Numbered from the stretch's first letter, positions 44,009 through 53,975 are shown. The stretch is 64,000 nucleotides of DNA from Holtiella tumoricola (GCF_027857615.1 NZ_JAQIFT010000013.1:1-64000), one strand, 5' to 3'. Translations and numbers: made by a program. The notes: generated from the letters alone by a model not told the origin.

Positions 44009-47000
44009 ATGAATGATCGTATGACACCCCTAAGCTTTGATGCACTTATGCAATGGGCATTAAAAGACCCTAAACACATTATGGGCGTAACCCCTATTGC
44101 TATCAGTGAGAAAGTTTCAGTACCCCCTTTTAAACTTTATGAAGAAAGTCTTGAAATGCCTTTTGGACCTGCTGCAGGACCTCATACACAATTGGCTCAA
44201 AATATTATTGCAGCCTATGTAGGTGGTGCTAGATTTTTTGAACTTAAAACGGTTCAAACATTAGATGGAGAAGATTTACCTGTCGCTAAACCTTGTATTT
44301 TAGCCAGCGATGAAGCTTATAACGTAGAATGGTCTACAGAATTAACCGTACCAGAGGCACAAGCCGAATACATTAAAGCTTGGTTTGCACTCAAGCTCCT
44401 TTCAAAAGTCTATCACCTAGGTGACCCAAATGGCTTTATCTTTAATATGAGCGTGGGCTATGACTTAACAGGCATTCGTTCACCTAAAATTGATGCCTTT
44501 ATTGAAGGTTTAAAAGATGCCAGTCATACTACAATCTGGAAAACTTGCATGGACTGGGCTAAAAATAATCTAGCCTGTCTTCCTTCTATTGATTTAGATT
44601 ATATTGAACAGATCTCACCTCATGTTTCTCGTTCCATTACACTTTCTACACTTCACGGTTGCCCTCCTGATGAAATTGAGCGTATTGCAACCTATTTACT
44701 TACAAGTAAACAAGTGCATACCTTTATTAAATGTAATCCTACACTTTTAGGTTATACCTATGTACGTGAGAAGCTTAACGAAATGGGTTATGCATACATG
44801 GATTTTGACAGTCATCATTTTGACCATGACCTTCAATTTAATGAAGCTGTACCACTTATTCGTCGTATGCAGCAACTAGCCCAAGACCTAGGGCTAACCT
44901 TTGGAGTCAAACTTACCAATACCTTTCCTGTTAAAATTACACGTAATGAATTACCAGGTGAAGAAATGTACTTATCAGGACGTGCACTCTTTCCACTTAG
45001 TATAAGCTTAGCTACTAAATTAAGTGAGGCCTTTTCAGGCATGCTTCCTATGTCTTTTTCTGGTGGTGCAGATGCCTTTAACTTAATGGAACTCTTCAAA
45101 GCAGGTCTCTATCCTATTACATGTGCAACTACATTACTTAAACCAGGAGGCTACAATAGGTTCCGTCAAATAGCAAAAACCTTTATCCAAGCTTTAGAAA
45201 CAAACACCCTAACTGGCACACCCGCTCTACCTACTCATTGTGAAACACTCCGTCAATTAACCTCTACTATGGTCACAGACTCTCACTATACTAAGCCACT
45301 CAAACCAACACTTCCAAAGAAATTCCCTTATGCAAGCCCACTTTTAGACTGTACGATTGCACCTTGTACAAAAGGCTGCCCTATTGAACAAGATATTCCG
45401 CTTTATACACGTCTTGTTGCTTCTGAAAAATACGAAGAAGCCTTACAAGTCATTACAGATAAGAATCCACTTCCATTTATGACTGGTACACTTTGTAATC
45501 ACCTTTGTACCCGCTCTTGTAGACGTAACTTCTATGAAGAATCTCTTGCCATACGAGAAATGAAGCTAGAAGCTGCAAAAAATGGATTAATGTCTCTTCT
45601 GACTTCTATGGGTACACCTCCTACTCACCTTTGCGACCATCGTGTAGCCATTATTGGTGGTGGTCCTGCCGGACTAAGTGCAGCCTACTTCTTAGCACGT
45701 TCAGGTATGGACGTTACTGTTTTTGAAAAAGAAAAGAGTCTTGGCGGTGTAGTACGCTATATTATTCCTGAGTTTAGAATCAGCCTTAAAGCTATTAACA
45801 GTGACCTATGCTTCATCAATCAATGGGGTATTTCTTTTGAAACAGGTAAAACTGTTCATTCTACCCAGTCCCTAAAAGATGCTGGCTATCACTATATTGT
45901 TGTTGCAACAGGTGCAACTGTCCCTGGCACTTTAAAATTGAATGGTATGACACCACTTCCTTCTCTAGAGTTCTTGAGACAGTATAAAGAAAGTCAAGGT
46001 GCACTCAATCTCGGGCGCCATGTCATCGTTATTGGTGGTGGTAATACAGCTATGGATGCCGCAAGAGCAGCTAAACGTGTTCCGGGCGTAGAAACAGTAA
46101 CTATTGTTTATCGTAGAACAAAAGCCTATATGCCTGCTGATGTAGAAGAATTAGACGCTGCTATAAGCGAAGGTATTCTTTTTGAAGAACTCCTAAGTCC
46201 TAAAAACTACAAGGAGAATCAACTGATTTGCCAACGTATGCAATTAGGTGAAGCGGATGCCAGTGGCCGTATGCGCCCTATTCCTCTTGAAGAAGTCATC
46301 TCATTAGCCGCTGATACTATTATTTCTGCTATAGGTGATCAAATTGATCAAGACTTCTTTGCTAAAAACCAAATACCACTTACCGATGGTGGAATGGTTC
46401 AATACGATGAAAGTTCTTTAGAAGTGACACCTAACGTCTTTATAGCAGGAGATGTCAAACAAGGTCCAGCTACAATCGTCAAAGCTATTGCTGATGGACG
46501 TCTAGTAGCAGATACCATTTTACAACGTGAGCAACTTACGTATCCTTCTCTTGAACTAAATATAGATATGGCAACAATCGCTTATCCTACTTCTTCTTGC
46601 TATGGCATTCTAAAAAAAGCTCAGACGGGGCATCAAGAAGCCAATCGTTGCCTAGGATGTGATACAACATGTAGCTGTTGTGTAGATGTCTGCCCTAATC
46701 GAGCAAACCTTGCACTAGAAGTTGATGGTCAAACCCAAATTGTACATCTTGATGCACTGTGTAATGCTTGTGGTAACTGTAGTGCTTTCTGCCCTTATGA
46801 AAGCTCACCCTATCTTACAAAATTTACACTTTTTAATACTTTGAAAGATTTCGAATCCAGTACTAATCCAGGTTGCTTCGTTGTAGATCTAGCATCCCAG
46901 CGTTTACGTTTACGTCTTAACGGCGAAGATTCAATTATTGACCTTCAAACATGGAATAAAGAACCAAAGCTTCGTGCCCTTCTTACAATGCTTTTGAAGG

Positions 47001-47032
47001 ATTACACCTATTTAATAGGTCTAGGAAAATAG
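44009..47032 (+). CDS. ygfK: YgfK, multi-cofactor oxidoreductase of the purine cluster
   Basis: This 1007-residue protein has three parts. First is a dihydroorotate-dehydrogenase-like FMN domain (about 1-420: FGPAAGPHTQLAQN, STLHGCPPDE). Next comes a GltD-like FeS/FAD/NAD(P) module (about 445-860: CTKGCPIEQDIP, VAIIGGGPAGLSAAYFLARS, VIVIGGGNTAMDAARAAKR). Last is a ferredoxin-like C-terminus (CLGCDTTCSCCVDVCP, CNACGNCSAFCP). It resembles dihydropyrimidine dehydrogenase in architecture. E. coli YgfK was named a putative selenate reductase, but the purine context suggests redox of a purine-derived intermediate and electron transfer with XdhD (inference). Length is close to the E. coli protein. 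Confidence 0.92.
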   Translation: MNDRMTPLSFDALMQWALKDPKHIMGVTPIAISEKVSVPPFKLYEESLEMPFGPAAGPHTQLAQNIIAAYVGGARFFELKTVQTLDGEDLPVAKPCILASDEAYNVEWSTELTVPEAQAEYIKAWFALKLLSKVYHLGDPNGFIFNMSVGYDLTGIRSPKIDAFIEGLKDASHTTIWKTCMDWAKNNLACLPSIDLDYIEQISPHVSRSITLSTLHGCPPDEIERIATYLLTSKQVHTFIKCNPTLLGYTYVREKLNEMGYAYMDFDSHHFDHDLQFNEAVPLIRRMQQLAQDLGLTFGVKLTNTFPVKITRNELPGEEMYLSGRALFPLSISLATKLSEAFSGMLPMSFSGGADAFNLMELFKAGLYPITCATTLLKPGGYNRFRQIAKTFIQALETNTLTGTPALPTHCETLRQLTSTMVTDSHYTKPLKPTLPKKFPYASPLLDCTIAPCTKGCPIEQDIPLYTRLVASEKYEEALQVITDKNPLPFMTGTLCNHLCTRSCRRNFYEESLAIREMKLEAAKNGLMSLLTSMGTPPTHLCDHRVAIIGGGPAGLSAAYFLARSGMDVTVFEKEKSLGGVVRYIIPEFRISLKAINSDLCFINQWGISFETGKTVHSTQSLKDAGYHYIVVATGATVPGTLKLNGMTPLPSLEFLRQYKESQGALNLGRHVIVIGGGNTAMDAARAAKRVPGVETVTIVYRRTKAYMPADVEELDAAISEGILFEELLSPKNYKENQLICQRMQLGEADASGRMRPIPLEEVISLAADTIISAIGDQIDQDFFAKNQIPLTDGGMVQYDESSLEVTPNVFIAGDVKQGPATIVKAIADGRLVADTILQREQLTYPSLELNIDMATIAYPTSSCYGILKKAQTGHQEANRCLGCDTTCSCCVDVCPNRANLALEVDGQTQIVHLDALCNACGNCSAFCPYESSPYLTKFTLFNTLKDFESSTNPGCFVVDLASQRLRLRLNGEDSIIDLQTWNKEPKLRALLTMLLKDYTYLIGLGK

Positions 47033-47041
47033 GAGGAAAAA

Positions 47042-49612
47042 ATGCCTACTTTTAGTGTAAATGGCAAGACCATTACAACAACCCAAACAAAGAAGTTATT
47101 GCCCTTCTTAAGAGATGACTTAGGACTTACTTCTGTCAAAGATGGTTGCTCAGAAGGTGCTTGTGGAACCTGTATGGTTCTTATTGATGGTAAAGCTACA
47201 AAAGCCTGTATCCCAAAACTTAGTACACTTGATGGCAAAGAAATTATAACTGTAGAAGGTCTGACACCTCGTGAACAAGATGTATATCGCTATGCCTTTT
47301 TAGAAGCAGGAGCCGTTCAATGCGGCTTCTGTATTCCTGGCATGGTCATCTCAGCTAAAGCTCTTCTTGATAAAAATTTGTCTCCTACGCCTTTTGAAGT
47401 CAAAGCTACAATCAAAAATAATATCTGTCGTTGCACAGGTTATAAAAAGATTGAAAAAGCAATTCTTCTTGCGGCTGAGCTTTTTAGCAACCAAACGGTG
47501 GTTCCCTCTTCTTCTCCTTCTGGACTAGTTGGTGAAGCCTTTGACCGTATTGATGCCTCAGATAAAATTCTAGGACGTGCAGAGTACGTCAATGATATGA
47601 CATTCCCTGGTATGCTCTATGGCTCCGCCCTTCGCAGTGCTTATCCACGTGCGGTTGTAAATCATATTGATTTCCAAGAGGCGCTTAAAGTAGATGGTGT
47701 TGTGTGTATTTTAACAGCCAAAGATATTCCTGGTAACCCTATTATCGGCCACCTTAGAAAAGATTGGGATGTACTCATTAAAGAAGGTGATACCACACGT
47801 TATGTAGGCGATGCCCTTGCACTTGTTGCTGCAAAGACAAAGGAAAGTTTGGAACAAGCTAAAAAGCTGATCCACGTAGACTATACACCCCTTGATCCTA
47901 TCACAAGCCCTACTGAAGCTATGCAACCCAACGCCCCTTTAATCCATGAAGGCGGTAATATTCTACAAACTGAAAAGCTGGTTCGTGGGGATGCCACAAG
48001 CCGCATTCAAAGTTCTAAATATGTTGTAACCACCCATTACAGCACACCATTTACTGAACATGCTTTCTTAGAACCTGAAACAGCCATAGCCCTTCCTGAT
48101 AAAGAGGGTATACTCATTTACTCTGCTGATCAGGGCGCTTATCAGACCCGTACAGAATGTGCAAGTATGCTTGGTCTCCCGCCTGAAAAGGTACGTGTCA
48201 TTGGTAAAACCGTTGGTGGTGGCTTTGGTGGAAAAGAAGATATGAGTGTACAACATCATGCGGCGCTTCTTGCCTACCATACAAAGGCTCCTGTCAAAGT
48301 CAGCCTTACCCGTGCTGAAAGTATTAAGGTACACCCTAAACGCCATGCAATGGAAATGGACTTTACAACAGCTTGTGATGAAAATGGTTATTTAACTGGG
48401 ATGAAAGCAGTTATTATTTCAGATACTGGCGCGTATGCTTCATTAGGGGGACCTGTATTACAACGTGCCTGTACCCATGCTGCTGGTCCTTATAACTATC
48501 AAGATATTGATATTGTTGGTCATGCTGTTTATACCAACAATCCACCAGCCGGTGCATTTAGAGGATTTGGTGTAACCCAAAGCTGCTTTGCTACCGAATG
48601 TAACTTAAATAAATTAGCTGAAATGGTAGGCATTAGCCCTTATGAGATTCGCTATCGTAACGCCATAAGACCTGGTCAAGTACTCCCCAATGGACAAATT
48701 GCAGACGATTCTACAGCCTTAGTCGAAACACTAGAAGCTGTTAAACCTACCTATGATGCCCATCCTTATGTAGGGATTGCATGTGCTATGAAAAATGCAG
48801 GTTTAGGTGTTGGTATCCCAGATACAGGCCGTTGCAAACTTGAAGTCAAAGATGAACAGGTCCATATTCTAACCAGTGCTGCTTGTATTGGCCAAGGTCT
48901 TGGTACGATCTTAACTCAAATAGTTTGTGAGACTACTCATTTAAACCCAGCACAAATCATTCATGATCCACCTGATACAATGCGTACACCTAACTCAGGT
49001 AATACAACTGCTTCTCGTCAAACTTTATTTACAGGTGAGGCTACTAGACTCGCAGCGCTAAAACTTGCTACTGCTTTAGAAAAACATTCTCTTAAAGCAT
49101 TAGATGGTGAAGTCTTTGAAGGAGAATATGTAGGTGTTACTGATAAAATGGGATCTGATAAGCCTAACCCTATTAGTCATATTGCCTATGGTTATGCAAC
49201 ACACGTGGTTGTTCTAGATCAACATGGCATGCTCCAAAAAGTTGTAGCTGCTCACGACGTTGGCCGTGCCATCAATCCTAAAGCTACTGAAGGTCAAGTA
49301 GAAGGTGGTGTGACCATGAGCTTAGGTTATGCACTTACGGAAGATTATCCTTTAGATCATGCTATTCCAACTGCAAAATTCGGTACACTTGGTCTCTTTA
49401 AATCCCCTAATGTACCAGATATTGAAGTTCAATTAATTGAAAAAAGTACCTCTTCTTTAGCTTATGGTGCAAAGGGTATCGGTGAAATTTGCTCTATTCC
49501 AACTGCTCCCGCTGTTGCCCTTGCTTATTATGTATTAGACGGTAATTTCCGTACACAGCTCCCACTACTTGATACACCTTATACACCTGCATCACGTAAA
49601 ACAAAACACTGA
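47042..49612 (+). CDS. xdhD: XdhD-type molybdenum hydroxylase, FeS domain fused to Mo subunit
   Basis: This 856-residue protein has an N-terminal 2Fe-2S domain (C36, C41, C44, C56) and a second 2Fe-2S domain (CGFC...CRC). The molybdopterin part follows with GGGFGGKEDM, GAFRGFGVTQ, GQGLGT and GAKGIGEICSIP, whose Glu is the likely base. No FAD domain exists. This matches the XdhD/selenium-dependent xanthine dehydrogenase family used on xanthine or hypoxanthine. Electrons must leave to another protein, perhaps YgfK, 9 bases upstream. Selenium dependence is known for relatives and cannot be seen here. Confidence 0.9.
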   Translation: MPTFSVNGKTITTTQTKKLLPFLRDDLGLTSVKDGCSEGACGTCMVLIDGKATKACIPKLSTLDGKEIITVEGLTPREQDVYRYAFLEAGAVQCGFCIPGMVISAKALLDKNLSPTPFEVKATIKNNICRCTGYKKIEKAILLAAELFSNQTVVPSSSPSGLVGEAFDRIDASDKILGRAEYVNDMTFPGMLYGSALRSAYPRAVVNHIDFQEALKVDGVVCILTAKDIPGNPIIGHLRKDWDVLIKEGDTTRYVGDALALVAAKTKESLEQAKKLIHVDYTPLDPITSPTEAMQPNAPLIHEGGNILQTEKLVRGDATSRIQSSKYVVTTHYSTPFTEHAFLEPETAIALPDKEGILIYSADQGAYQTRTECASMLGLPPEKVRVIGKTVGGGFGGKEDMSVQHHAALLAYHTKAPVKVSLTRAESIKVHPKRHAMEMDFTTACDENGYLTGMKAVIISDTGAYASLGGPVLQRACTHAAGPYNYQDIDIVGHAVYTNNPPAGAFRGFGVTQSCFATECNLNKLAEMVGISPYEIRYRNAIRPGQVLPNGQIADDSTALVETLEAVKPTYDAHPYVGIACAMKNAGLGVGIPDTGRCKLEVKDEQVHILTSAACIGQGLGTILTQIVCETTHLNPAQIIHDPPDTMRTPNSGNTTASRQTLFTGEATRLAALKLATALEKHSLKALDGEVFEGEYVGVTDKMGSDKPNPISHIAYGYATHVVVLDQHGMLQKVVAAHDVGRAINPKATEGQVEGGVTMSLGYALTEDYPLDHAIPTAKFGTLGLFKSPNVPDIEVQLIEKSTSSLAYGAKGIGEICSIPTAPAVALAYYVLDGNFRTQLPLLDTPYTPASRKTKH

Positions 49613-49671
49613 AACTACATATGACAGCACTAAAATCTTATAATTTTTATAAATCACAAGGGAGGGATAAA

Positions 49672-51954
49672 ATGAGTATTGGTGAAAGTGTTAAACGTGT
49701 GGATGCCTATGAGAAAGTGACAGGACGTGCAAAGTACACAGATGATTTATGCCCTAGAAATGCTCTTATTGCCAAAGTACTTCATAGTACAATAGCAAAC
49801 GGATGGGTCAAAAAACTGGAAATAGATGAAGCTTTAAAAGTAAAAGGTGTTGTCAAAATTGTTACCTGTTTTGATGTCCCAAACTATCCTTTCCCAACAG
49901 CTGGTCATCCATGGTCTACTGATCCTAAGCATCAAGATGTAGCCGATCGTCTACTGCTCAATCAGCGTGTACGCTACTATGGTGATGACATTGCTGCTGT
50001 TATCGCTGAAGATGAAGTTGCAGCAACAAAGGCTTTAAGCCTAATTGAAGTAACTTATGAGGAACTTCCACCTATTCTAGACCCCAAAGAGGTCTTAGCC
50101 TCTGATACTCAACCACTTCATACAGCCTATCCTAATAACATATTGGCACATACCAATTACGAAGTGGGCAACTATAAAGAAGCCGCAAAAGATACTGATT
50201 TGATTTGGTTTGAGGATGAATATGCAACTCAAATTGTACAGCATTGTCATATTGAACCACCTGTATCCTTTGCCTATGAAGAAAATCACCGTATTACAGT
50301 TGTTTCCTCTACTCAGATTCCACATATTATGCGACGTGTCATTTCTCAGGCTTTAGGTATTCCTTTTGGAAAAATACGTGTAATCAAACCTTATATTGGC
50401 GGTGGTTTTGGAAATAAACAAGATGTACTTTACGAACCACTCAACGCTTTCTTGTGTACACAGGTAGGGGGTAAATGTGTTAAATTAGAAATTTCTCGTG
50501 AAGAAACCTTCCATTGTACAAGAACAAGACATAGCATCTCTTTTAAAGTTAAATCTGGTGTTCGAAAAGATGGTCGTATCGTCTGTCGTTCTATGGAAGC
50601 TATTTCTAACCAAGGTGCTTATGCTTCTCATGGGCATGCCATTGTTGCCAACGCTGTAACAGGCTTTAGACACATCTATCAAGCTGAAAAAGCCGTTAAA
50701 GCAGATGCTTATACCGTATTTACTAACCTACCTGCCGGAGGTGCAATGCGTGGTTACGGTATTCCTCAATTAGCCTTTGCTTCTGAAGCACAAATGGATG
50801 ATATCGCCTATAAGCTGAATTTAGATCCTATAGAAATCAGAAAGCAAAATATGATGAAACTGGGTTACAAAGATCCTTTCTTAGGAATCACATGCCACTC
50901 TTCTGGTCTTGAAGAATGTATTGAAAAGGGCCGCCATTATATAGACTGGGATAATAAGCTAAAGGCTTACCAAAACCAAACAGGACCTATCAGACGTGGT
51001 GTAGGTATGGCTATTTTTAGCTATAAGACAGGTGTATATCCTATTTCTCTTGAAACAGCTAGTTGTAGGATGATCTTAAATCAAGATGGTTCAATTCAAA
51101 TTCAACTAGGTGCTACTGAAATAGGCCAAGGAGCCGATACCGTCTTTAGCCAAATGGCTGCCGATACCATTGGTTTAACCCTTGACCGTATTAATATTGT
51201 CTCTCAGCAAGATACAGACATTACACCATTTGATACAGGTGCCTATGCTTCACGACAAACTTATGTAAGTGGTATGGCTGTTAAGGAGACCGCTACCCTC
51301 TTTAAAGAAAAAGTTATTGCCTATGCCAGTTACTTCTTAAAGTTGCCTTCAAGTAACTTAGATATTAAGCATAATGCCATAGTTCATCGTACAACAAATG
51401 AAGTACTCATAGGTATGGATGCATTGGCATTAGAAGCTTTTTATAGCCTAGATTATTGCCAGCATATTACTGCTGAAAAAACAATTCAATGCAAAAATAA
51501 CACCCTTTCCTTTGGGGCATGCTTTGTAGAAATTGAAGTGGATATGCCGCTTGCTAAAATTAAAGTTTTAGACATTATCAATGTTCATGACAGTGGCGTA
51601 CTTATCAATCCTCAGCTCGCAGCTGCACAAGTTCATGGTGGTATGAGTATGGGACTTGGTTATGGCTTAAGTGAACAACTTCTCTTTGATGCCAAGGGTA
51701 AACCGCTTAATCCAAACTTACTGGATTACAAATTACCAACAAGTATGGATACACCTGACCTTATGACTGACTTTGTAGAAACCGTTGATCCAAGTGGACC
51801 TTATGGCAATAAATCTTTAGGTGAGCCACCTGCTATCCCCGTTGCACCAGCCCTACGCAATGCACTTTTGCACGCAACAGGTGTAGCTGTTAATGATATC
51901 CCACTTAATCCACATATTCTTTTTGAAAAATTCCGAGCTCACGGGCTTATTTAG
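49672..51954 (+). CDS. xdhA: Xanthine dehydrogenase molybdenum subunit XdhA
   Basis: This protein of about 760 residues has the large-subunit motifs VDAYEKVTGRAKYTDDL, GGGFGNKQDV, AGGAMRGYGIPQ, EIGQGADTVF, and the catalytic Glu in NKSLGEPPAIPV. It partners with XdhB and XdhC encoded next. ATG 49672 has AGGGAGGG upstream; the frame start at 49621 is less likely. It differs clearly from the neighbouring XdhD, so two molybdenum hydroxylases exist side by side. Confidence 0.92.
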   Translation: MSIGESVKRVDAYEKVTGRAKYTDDLCPRNALIAKVLHSTIANGWVKKLEIDEALKVKGVVKIVTCFDVPNYPFPTAGHPWSTDPKHQDVADRLLLNQRVRYYGDDIAAVIAEDEVAATKALSLIEVTYEELPPILDPKEVLASDTQPLHTAYPNNILAHTNYEVGNYKEAAKDTDLIWFEDEYATQIVQHCHIEPPVSFAYEENHRITVVSSTQIPHIMRRVISQALGIPFGKIRVIKPYIGGGFGNKQDVLYEPLNAFLCTQVGGKCVKLEISREETFHCTRTRHSISFKVKSGVRKDGRIVCRSMEAISNQGAYASHGHAIVANAVTGFRHIYQAEKAVKADAYTVFTNLPAGGAMRGYGIPQLAFASEAQMDDIAYKLNLDPIEIRKQNMMKLGYKDPFLGITCHSSGLEECIEKGRHYIDWDNKLKAYQNQTGPIRRGVGMAIFSYKTGVYPISLETASCRMILNQDGSIQIQLGATEIGQGADTVFSQMAADTIGLTLDRINIVSQQDTDITPFDTGAYASRQTYVSGMAVKETATLFKEKVIAYASYFLKLPSSNLDIKHNAIVHRTTNEVLIGMDALALEAFYSLDYCQHITAEKTIQCKNNTLSFGACFVEIEVDMPLAKIKVLDIINVHDSGVLINPQLAAAQVHGGMSMGLGYGLSEQLLFDAKGKPLNPNLLDYKLPTSMDTPDLMTDFVETVDPSGPYGNKSLGEPPAIPVAPALRNALLHATGVAVNDIPLNPHILFEKFRAHGLI

Positions 51955-51965
51955 GAGGGAATGTT

Positions 51966-52856
51966 ATGTACGATTTAGACAACATGCAAGTACCCACCAC
52001 ACTTATGGAGGCTGTAAAAAGCAAGCATACCAATCCAGAGGCAGTTTTTATAGCTGGCGGGACCGATGTTCTAATTAAAATGAGAGAAGGCAAATTAGCT
52101 GGTAAATCCTTAATTAGTCTTCATGATATCAAAGTATTAAAAGGTGTAACCATAGATGACGCAGGGATGATATGCATTCGTCCAGCCACTACCTTCAGCC
52201 ATATTACTTATGATCCTATTATACAGAAACATCTCCCTATGCTCGGTCTTGCTGTGGATCAAGTAGGTGGTCCACAAATCAGAAATATGGGAACCATTGG
52301 AGGCAATATTTGTAACGGTGTAACAAGTGCTGATAGCGCTTCTACTCTTTTCACCTACAATGCTGAACTTGAGATTATGAGTTATCCTGACTTAAGTCGC
52401 CGCGTATCTATTCATGATTTTTATAAAGGCCCAGGCAGAGTTGACTTAAGCTCTAATGAACTCCTTACAGGGATTTATATTAAAAAAGAGAATTATGATG
52501 GCTTCCATGGACACTATATTAAATACGCTATGCGTAATGCCATGGATATTGCAACACTAGGTTGTGCTGTCAATGTAAAACTAGATGAAAACAAACAAAC
52601 CATTGAAGAAGCAAGGCTTGCCTTTGGTGTAGCAGGCCCTACTCCAATGCGCTGTCCACATGCTGAAGCAGCTATTTGCGGTCAACCTCTTAATCAACAT
52701 ACACTAGAGTTATTTAGCGAAACTGCACTTACAGAAGTTAATCCACGTACCTCATGGCGTGCTTCAAAAGATTTCCGTTTACAGCTTGTAAAAGAGCTCA
52801 GTCACCGAGGACTTATGGAAGCTATTCACTTAGGAGGAGGAAAAATCAATGATTAA
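51966..52856 (+). CDS. xdhB: Xanthine dehydrogenase FAD-binding subunit XdhB
   Basis: This 296-residue protein has the FAD motifs FIAGGTDVLIKMREG and IGGNICNGVTSADSA and a C-terminal domain of the CO-dehydrogenase flavoprotein type. It takes electrons from the XdhC 2Fe-2S clusters and passes them to NAD+ or another acceptor. It starts 11 bases after xdhA and overlaps xdhC by 8 bases. Confidence 0.92.
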   Translation: MYDLDNMQVPTTLMEAVKSKHTNPEAVFIAGGTDVLIKMREGKLAGKSLISLHDIKVLKGVTIDDAGMICIRPATTFSHITYDPIIQKHLPMLGLAVDQVGGPQIRNMGTIGGNICNGVTSADSASTLFTYNAELEIMSYPDLSRRVSIHDFYKGPGRVDLSSNELLTGIYIKKENYDGFHGHYIKYAMRNAMDIATLGCAVNVKLDENKQTIEEARLAFGVAGPTPMRCPHAEAAICGQPLNQHTLELFSETALTEVNPRTSWRASKDFRLQLVKELSHRGLMEAIHLGGGKIND

Positions 52857-53337
52857 AGTTATTCACTGCATAGTAAATGGTAAAGAACAAGAGGTTCCTG
52901 TAGATGTTAGAGAATCTCTTGCAGATACACTCAGAAATCGTTTAGGTCTTACAAGCGTGAAAAAAGGTTGTGAAGTTGGAGAATGTGGTGCTTGTACAGT
53001 ACTTGTAGATGGCGAAGCTATTGATTCATGTATTTATCTTTCTTTATGGGCAGATGGCAAATCTATTTTGACAGTAGAAGGCCTTCAGCAAGAAGAATCC
53101 CTCCTCCACCCTATTCAACAAGCTTTTGTAGATGAAGCAGCTGTACAATGCGGCTTCTGTACACCAGGACTGATTATGAGTGCTGTTGAAATCGTAGGAA
53201 GTGGCAAACGTTACTCTAGAGATGAGCTTCGTAAACTTATTTCAGGTCATCTCTGCCGTTGCACAGGCTACAATAATATCCTCAATGCTATGGAACGTAT
53301 TGTGAATGAAACCCATAAATTTGTAGGTGAAGAATAA
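52849..53337 (+). CDS. xdhC: Xanthine dehydrogenase iron-sulfur subunit XdhC
   Basis: This 162-residue protein carries two 2Fe-2S clusters: C41, C46, C49, C61 in GCEVGECGACTV, and CGFCTPG plus CRCTGYNN. It completes the XdhA-XdhB-XdhC enzyme. Its ATG follows AGGAGGAGG in the end of xdhB. It is the last gene of the rightward operon, with a terminator about 45 bases further on. Confidence 0.93.
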   Translation: MIKVIHCIVNGKEQEVPVDVRESLADTLRNRLGLTSVKKGCEVGECGACTVLVDGEAIDSCIYLSLWADGKSILTVEGLQQEESLLHPIQQAFVDEAAVQCGFCTPGLIMSAVEIVGSGKRYSRDELRKLISGHLCRCTGYNNILNAMERIVNETHKFVGEE

Positions 53338-53382
53338 AGAGGTAAGCACGTCCTTTCCATAATAAACCTTGAGAAAAAGTAA

Positions 53383-53423
53383 AAAGGCAACGACTTCATC
53401 ATATGAATGAGGCCGTTGCCTTT
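53383..53423. terminator. Terminator at the end of the xdh operon
   Basis: AAAGGCAACG (53383-53392) pairs with CGTTGCCTTT (53414-53423), with further pairing inside, followed by AATTATTTT on the plus strand. It may also serve the opposing small membrane protein gene. Confidence 0.85.
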
Positions 53424-53456
53424 AATTATTTTAAATCTGATATTCCTAATGTAAAT

Positions 53457-53657
53457 TTAGAAACAAACTATAACTATTAAAACAATAATTGTGCCCATTA
53501 TTATATATGACCAAGGATTTCCCCAATTTAAAGTCCAAGCAAGAGCATATTGTTTTCTAATGAAAATAGCAGTATCTTCTTTATTGCAGTAGAATAATTT
53601 ATTATGCTCTTTAAGCCATTGTTTTCTTTCCTCATAGGTCCATTTTCTTTTTTGCAT
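53457..53657 (-). CDS. Small membrane protein, DUF5808-like
   Basis: This protein of about 66 residues begins with a basic MQKRKWTYEERKQWLKEH and continues through NKEDTAIFIRKQYALAWTLN and NWGNPWSY into one C-terminal hydrophobic helix (about 48-66). The middle resembles the DUF5808 pattern (phrases of the type 'D..iFVpKr.G.GwtlN.gnP'). Function is unknown. ATG 53657 has AGAGG upstream. It is a single gene. Confidence 0.65.
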   Translation of the reverse strand: MQKRKWTYEERKQWLKEHNKLFYCNKEDTAIFIRKQYALAWTLNWGNPWSYIIMGTIIVLIVIVCF

Positions 53658-53829
53658 AGTAGCCTCTATCATCAGCTAAATAATCCTTATTCCAGCAAAT
53701 ATTTCTTATAAAGTTGATTACTTAAAAGTGTATATTAGTAATCTAAATATTACAACAATAACTTATTAAGGTGCTTCATCACAGACTACATCATTAAAGG
53801 AGATACCTATTGAATGTGGCTTTAAGAGC

Positions 53830-53975
53830 TATGTAGACTTCCTATAGTAACTTATCCAAGAAATTGCCACTACTTCTAAGATAAGTGCCTAAAAATCATA
53901 TCCCATTTCTTCGGTATTTATCTTATATAGATCTTCAGCATCACTAGGTTTAAAAAGCCTTATTTTTACTTTCAT
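53830..53975 (-). pseudogene. Remnant of a GNAT acetyltransferase gene
   Basis: From ATG 53975 with GGAGG 10 bases upstream, a 28-codon frame encodes MKVKIRLFKPSDAEDLYKIN and then TEEMGYDF before a TAG at 53889-53891. This is a typical GNAT N-terminus (beta1-alpha1). Directly after the stop another frame gives LEVVAISWISYYRKS, weakly like GNAT motif A, before more stops. A decayed, internally deleted acetyltransferase is the simplest reading. Confidence 0.6.
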
